A DNA stretch of 36,023 nt from CAYGTO01 sp964352815 (GTDB taxonomy: Bacteria; Pseudomonadota; Alphaproteobacteria; Rickettsiales; UBA3002): assembly GCA_964352815.1 (NCBI GenBank), contig CAYGTO010000016.1, positions 1-36,023 on the forward strand. The letters are read 5' to 3'. The translations under genes were made by a program, and so were the position numbers. The notes under the pieces are model-generated. The model saw nothing but the letters and a program-made list of their open reading frames with translations, ran no database searches and was not told the DNA's origin. The number at the start of each line of letters is the position of its first letter. The first letter of the stretch is position 1. This document shows, piece by piece, positions 33,819 through 36,023 of the stretch.

Positions 33819-34258
33819 ACAAAACCGGTATCCTCCCCATCTTCACTCCCGAAAACGGCGAGCCGCTTTATCTTCTCTATCGTCCTAAACCCAAACATGA
33901 CCCGAATGCCGTGCTGCCCTATCAGCTAGCGCGCGGGACGATCGAGGCGGGTGAGGACATGCTGAGCGCAGCCAAGCGCGAAGCCGAAGAGGAGTTAGGG
34001 GTAGAGTTAGGGGTAGTAAAGCTGTGGCATGATGCGGGGCTGTTTCCCTACACTTCGGATACCAAAGGCACCTATGACATTCACTGGTGCCTCGCTGAAC
34101 TCACCCACCAAACGCCCACTGAGCCACTTCCGCAAGATGCGGCGGGTTTAATCTGGATGACCAAAGACGAGGTGCTAAATGCGATGGTAACAGGCGAGGT
34201 GAAAGCGAACTATAGGGAGATATTTCTCAAACTATCCGAATTCGTCGCCCCGGCGTAG
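33815..34258 (+). CDS. Nudix hydrolase
   Basis: This 147-residue Nudix-fold hydrolase acts on a nucleoside-diphosphate-linked substrate; the exact one is unknown. The Nudix box is perfect: Gly41, Glu47, Arg55-Glu56, Glu59-Glu60, Gly62 in GTIEAGEDMLSAAKREAEEE followed by LGV. Directly after the box a 12-base unit is duplicated in tandem (33992-34003 and 34004-34015), giving ELGVELGV. The stop codon TAG falls in the 4-base loop of a GC-rich hairpin (34248-34265), so the C-terminus (VAPA) is probably encoded by an inserted repeat. The start overlaps the upstream ORFan by 4 bp. Confidence 0.9.
   Translation: MNKTGILPIFTPENGEPLYLLYRPKPKHDPNAVLPYQLARGTIEAGEDMLSAAKREAEEELGVELGVVKLWHDAGLFPYTSDTKGTYDIHWCLAELTHQTPTEPLPQDAAGLIWMTKDEVLNAMVTGEVKANYREIFLKLSEFVAPA
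33992..34015 (+). repeat. exact 12-bp tandem duplication in the Nudix gene
   Basis: GAGTTAGGGGTA occurs twice in a row, in frame, repeating the residues ELGV at the end of the Nudix box. Its GTTAGGGGT core is also present in the heptamer repeat at 9045-9060. Confidence 0.8.
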
Positions 34259-34322
34259 GCCGGGGTCTATGACTTAGATAGGAACCTCATTCGAGAACAT
34301 GGATACCGCCCTTCGGCGGTAT
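34248..34322. terminator. paired hairpins between converging genes (palindromic repeat, possible terminator)
   Basis: Two stems lie between the Nudix gene (+) and the receiver-like gene (-). CCCCGGC-GTAG-GCCGGGG (34248-34265) contains the Nudix stop codon in its loop. ATACCGCC-CTTC-GGCGGTAT (34303-34322) is the second. They are bounded by CGTC- and -GACG ends, as in the GTCATCCC-type repeat. No long T-run follows, so termination is possible but not certain. Confidence 0.45.
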
Positions 34323-34336
34323 GACGATTATTAAGA

Positions 34337-34906
34337 CTATCGCAAAATATCCTTAGACTCTGAACTAAGCGGCTCGCCTTGAACTTCTCCCTCAGCGACT
34401 TCGGTTTTGGGTGTATAGGCTCTCAGTGCTGGTAATGTCCAATCTCGGGATGGACCTCCAGTCACAACGTCTTTGATATATATCGAAACTGCTTCAGGAG
34501 CCATGCAATCCACATCCGGGAAACGTTCCATATTGTCTTTCAAACGTGCAACATTCTCTTCAAATTCATCGGACTTACCATGCAGTATATCACCTAGGCG
34601 GTTTACACTGTTCGTGACAAGTGCTAGGCGAACGTTTGAGTAATCCCCAAACTTTCCCTCTTTAATGCGCTGTAATAAGTCGACCCCACTGTCCCTAATG
34701 TCCCGATTATAGTCGGTGCTACTATCCAAATCCATATTTTTGCGTATTAAAACCCAGTCGAAAGGCGTTGATCGATGTTCTTCCAATATACGGGTTGCAT
34801 CAGCGATATTCGTGGTGGAAATAGCATGAAATCCTTCATGCGCATTGAGAGCCCTTTCGTGAGGTCTGGCATATCTGGACTCATCAATCACCAATGCCCG
34901 TTTCAC
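34337..34906 (-). CDS. receiver-like protein lacking the phosphorylation Asp
   Basis: This 189-residue protein has a receiver-like pattern: beta1 KRALVIDES with two acidic residues, beta2 GFHAISTTNIADATRILEE, beta3 FDWVLIRKNMD and beta4 VRLALVTNS with the usual Thr/Ser. At the end of beta3, where a receiver has its phosphorylated Asp, there is Arg (LIRKNM). The C-terminal 60 residues match nothing I know and end in a charged tail. It starts with GTG, overlapping the tadA stop by 4 bp (GTGA), so it is translationally coupled to tadA. Base use is more AT-rich than in tadA. The family call is tentative; it may be an unrelated alpha/beta protein. Confidence 0.55.
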   Translation of the reverse strand: MKRALVIDESRYARPHERALNAHEGFHAISTTNIADATRILEEHRSTPFDWVLIRKNMDLDSSTDYNRDIRDSGVDLLQRIKEGKFGDYSNVRLALVTNSVNRLGDILHGKSDEFEENVARLKDNMERFPDVDCMAPEAVSIYIKDVVTGGPSRDWTLPALRAYTPKTEVAEGEVQGEPLSSESKDILR

Positions 34907-35343
34907 CGCTTCCCCTCAAAAAACTCCTTCAACAACGCCGCGCATTCGGCTTCCATCACCCCGCCGATGACCTCTGGCTTGTGGTGGCATTGCGGATGGT
35001 CGAACACCCGCGCGCCATGCTCCACCCCGCCGCCTTTGGGATCATACGCACCGAAATAGAGCCGCCGAATACGCGCGAGGGAGATGGCCTGTGCGCACAT
35101 GGCGCAAGGCTCGAGCGTGACATAGAGGTCATACTCCGAAAGCCATTTCTGCCCCAGCTTCTCGCACGCTTCACGAATCACCACCATCTCGGCATGGGCG
35201 GTTGGGTCGCCATCCGCTTCAACGTGGTTGGTGGAGAGGGCCAGAATCTCGCCACTTTCCCCATGCACAAGCGCGGCCGCAATGGGCACATCCGCGCCAG
35301 CATCTTGGGCTGCCTTGAGGCAGTGCTGCATGGGGCTATTCAT
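34903..35343 (-). CDS. tadA: tRNA adenosine(34) deaminase TadA
   Basis: TadA deaminates A34 to inosine in tRNA-Arg(ACG). The deaminase motif HAE (proton shuttle Glu) in PTAHAEMVVIREA and PCAMC in TLEPCAMCAQAI supply the zinc ligands. RIRRLYFGAYDPKGGG is the usual following segment. From the ATG at 35343 the protein is 146 residues; a GTG at 35376 with GGAGAG seven bases upstream would add 11 and cannot be excluded. In the canonical family PKxGAxG..., here GGGVEHGARVF, the region is slightly altered. The stop overlaps the following receiver-like gene. Confidence 0.9.
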   Translation of the reverse strand: MNSPMQHCLKAAQDAGADVPIAAALVHGESGEILALSTNHVEADGDPTAHAEMVVIREACEKLGQKWLSEYDLYVTLEPCAMCAQAISLARIRRLYFGAYDPKGGGVEHGARVFDHPQCHHKPEVIGGVMEAECAALLKEFFEGKR

Positions 35344-35460
35344 CACTATCCCGGTAGCAGTTAGGTTCGCTATCACACCAGCGCTCTCCGGCGCGCTCCC
35401 AGTTCATGTCACTGCAGCTTGCGAGCCAAAATAAAGAGAAGATTATACTGAGGCGTCGCA

Positions 35461-35742
35461 TTATCGTCCCCGCCCGCCGCCATCGGACGTGCCGGCAAAG
35501 CGGTTCCAGCGATCCTTGCTTTTACGCTTCTTTTTGCGCAGCTTGTCTTTAATCTCTTGCGTTTTTGCGCTCCACACTTCGGCGCCTTCCGTATCGATTT
35601 CCTTTTTTGGCTTCAGCCGTTCCTGTTCGTCATCGAGAATGCGCTGATGTTCATCGGCATGAAACTCGGCATGTTTAAAAATAATCTGATTGCGGCGATT
35701 CCTCGCCATAATCAGCTTTTTCTTCAATTTTGCACTAATCAT
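35461..35742 (-). CDS. hypothetical lysine/arginine-rich small protein
   Basis: This 93-residue, highly charged, probably helical protein starts SAKLKKKLIMARNRRNQIIF and later has DKLRKKKRKSKDRWNRFAG. It has a Gly-rich end and no membrane segment. I do not recognise a family; basic content suggests nucleic-acid or ribosome contact, which is inference only. It overlaps the preceding 48-residue ORF by 8 bp. Confidence 0.6.
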   Translation of the reverse strand: MISAKLKKKLIMARNRRNQIIFKHAEFHADEHQRILDDEQERLKPKKEIDTEGAEVWSAKTQEIKDKLRKKKRKSKDRWNRFAGTSDGGGRGR

Positions 35743-35881
35743 CCGTGCCGCCTTTACGTTTCGGCGGTCTGTGGGTGCCTGGCTTGCTCGCCACCGCCTT
35801 ACGCCGCTGCATATTGGCGCGCAGGGCTGAAGAAAGTTCAGCTTTCGATTTGGCGGGCGATGAAGGTGGTTGCTTGCTCAT
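35735..35881 (-). CDS. short basic protein, alphaproteobacterial type
   Basis: A 48-residue ORF: ATG at 35881, stop TAG at 35735-35737. It begins SKQPPSSPAKSKAELSSALR and continues ANMQRRKAVASK, ending in a Pro/Lys/Arg tail. The KAELSSALRANMQRRK segment resembles the very common small alphaproteobacterial proteins with ALRANLRRRKAQ, of unknown function. It overlaps the 93-residue gene by 8 bp, so the two are probably one transcription unit. No Shine-Dalgarno is evident. Confidence 0.6.
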   Translation of the reverse strand: MSKQPPSSPAKSKAELSSALRANMQRRKAVASKPGTHRPPKRKGGTDD

Positions 35882-35903
35882 AGTCTAGTTTTTGTTATTT
35901 TTC

Positions 35904-35933
35904 AGCATAGCATAGTTTGATACTTGCCATCAA
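35904..35933 (-). promoter_or_regulatory. candidate promoter of the short basic gene pair
   Basis: On the minus strand TTGATG (35928-35933) is followed after 18 bp by TATGCT (35904-35909); a second TATGCT sits at 35909-35914. The predicted leader before the ATG at 35881 is about 16 bases. Confidence 0.35.
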
Positions 35934-35952
35934 GTCCCACGGACGCTAAGAC
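35924..35952 (+). promoter_or_regulatory. possible promoter of tRNA-Thr
   Basis: TTGCCA (35924-35929), a 17-bp spacer and TAAGAC (35947-35952) precede the tRNA 5' end by ten bases. Both boxes are weak, and the site overlaps the divergent candidate promoter. Confidence 0.25.
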
Positions 35953-35962
35953 AGCTGCATGT

Positions 35963-36023
35963 GCCGATGTAGCTCAGTGGTAGAGCACGTCATTGGTAAT
36001 GACGGGGTCGGAAGTTCAATTCT
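35963..36023 (+). tRNA. tRNA-Thr (anticodon GGT), cut by the window end
   Basis: The 5' acceptor strand GCCGATG, D arm GCTC..GAGC, anticodon arm CGTCA-TTGGTAA-TGACG with anticodon GGT, and the start of the T arm (GAAG-TTCAATTCT) are present. The 3' part lies beyond the window, so the acceptor pairing cannot be checked. Confidence 0.92.

Noticed and set aside
1..36023. CRISPR array, prophage or insertion sequence
   Set aside because: No regularly spaced 24-40 bp repeats with unique spacers, no transposase, integrase or phage structural gene in any frame.

Overview
The window looks like chromosomal DNA of an alphaproteobacterium, roughly 50% GC, probably from a less-studied lineage. The evidence is the Tad-pilus gene order cpaB-C-D-E-F-tadB-tadC, a GFSEMM-type histidine kinase, a Der GTPase with NKAE instead of NKxD in its first G domain, an alphaproteobacterial-style short basic protein near the right end (motif ALRANMQRRK), an ATP-grasp glutamate-cysteine ligase, an intracellular Cys-type PHB depolymerase and many palindromic intergenic repeats. 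The exact order cannot be fixed from sequence alone. No phage, IS transposase, CRISPR array or rRNA is visible.

Layout. 1-251 is repeat-rich intergenic DNA, followed by an unrecognised membrane protein (252-1004) convergent with carB-carA (minus). A 328-bp gap full of hairpins separates carA from ubiA (minus). ubiA is divergent from rsmE-gshA (plus). A second repeat-rich gap (8797-9056) precedes a membrane histidine kinase (minus). From 10972 to 19766 everything reads plus: comM, a YfgM-like protein, bamB, der, an ABC ATPase, a PAS protein, a voltage-gated-type ion channel, a two-TM protein and an FNT-family transporter. Then come tRNA-Arg(CCG), embedded in inverted and direct repeats, and a DUF3429 membrane protein. 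On the minus strand follow phaZ, uvrB and a seven-gene Tad/Flp pilus assembly block (tadC, tadB, cpaF, cpaE, cpaD, cpaC, cpaB). guaA, a small membrane ORFan and a Nudix hydrolase read plus. A receiver-like ORFan is coupled to the tRNA deaminase tadA (minus). Two short basic ORFs (minus) and the start of tRNA-Thr(GGT) close the window.

How the genes work together. Several housekeeping pathways are represented: pyrimidine/arginine precursor (carAB), GMP (guaA), ubiquinone (ubiA), glutathione (gshA), ribosome and tRNA maturation (rsmE, der, tadA), outer-membrane assembly (bamB with a YfgM-like partner), DNA repair (uvrB), competence (comM) and type IVc pilus assembly (cpa/tad). Tight overlaps (TAATG, TGATG, ATGA, GTGA) indicate translational coupling within cpaB-C, cpaC-D, cpaE-F, der-ABC, ORFan-nudix and tadA-receiver pairs.

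The least ordinary material is non-coding. A heptanucleotide repeat (consensus near TTAGGTT) sits at gene borders, supplies the stop codons of gshA and the histidine kinase, and forms a 20-bp hairpin whose loop carries the ubiA start codons. A composite palindromic element occurs in two inverted copies, one with a nested insertion. The 3' end of tRNA-Arg is exactly duplicated 111 bp downstream. Five AAAGAT/ATCTTT hexamers, four of them about two helical turns apart, lie between the histidine kinase and comM. uvrB and the PAS gene each have a TATAGT -10 box a few bases from the ATG, suggesting leaderless mRNAs.
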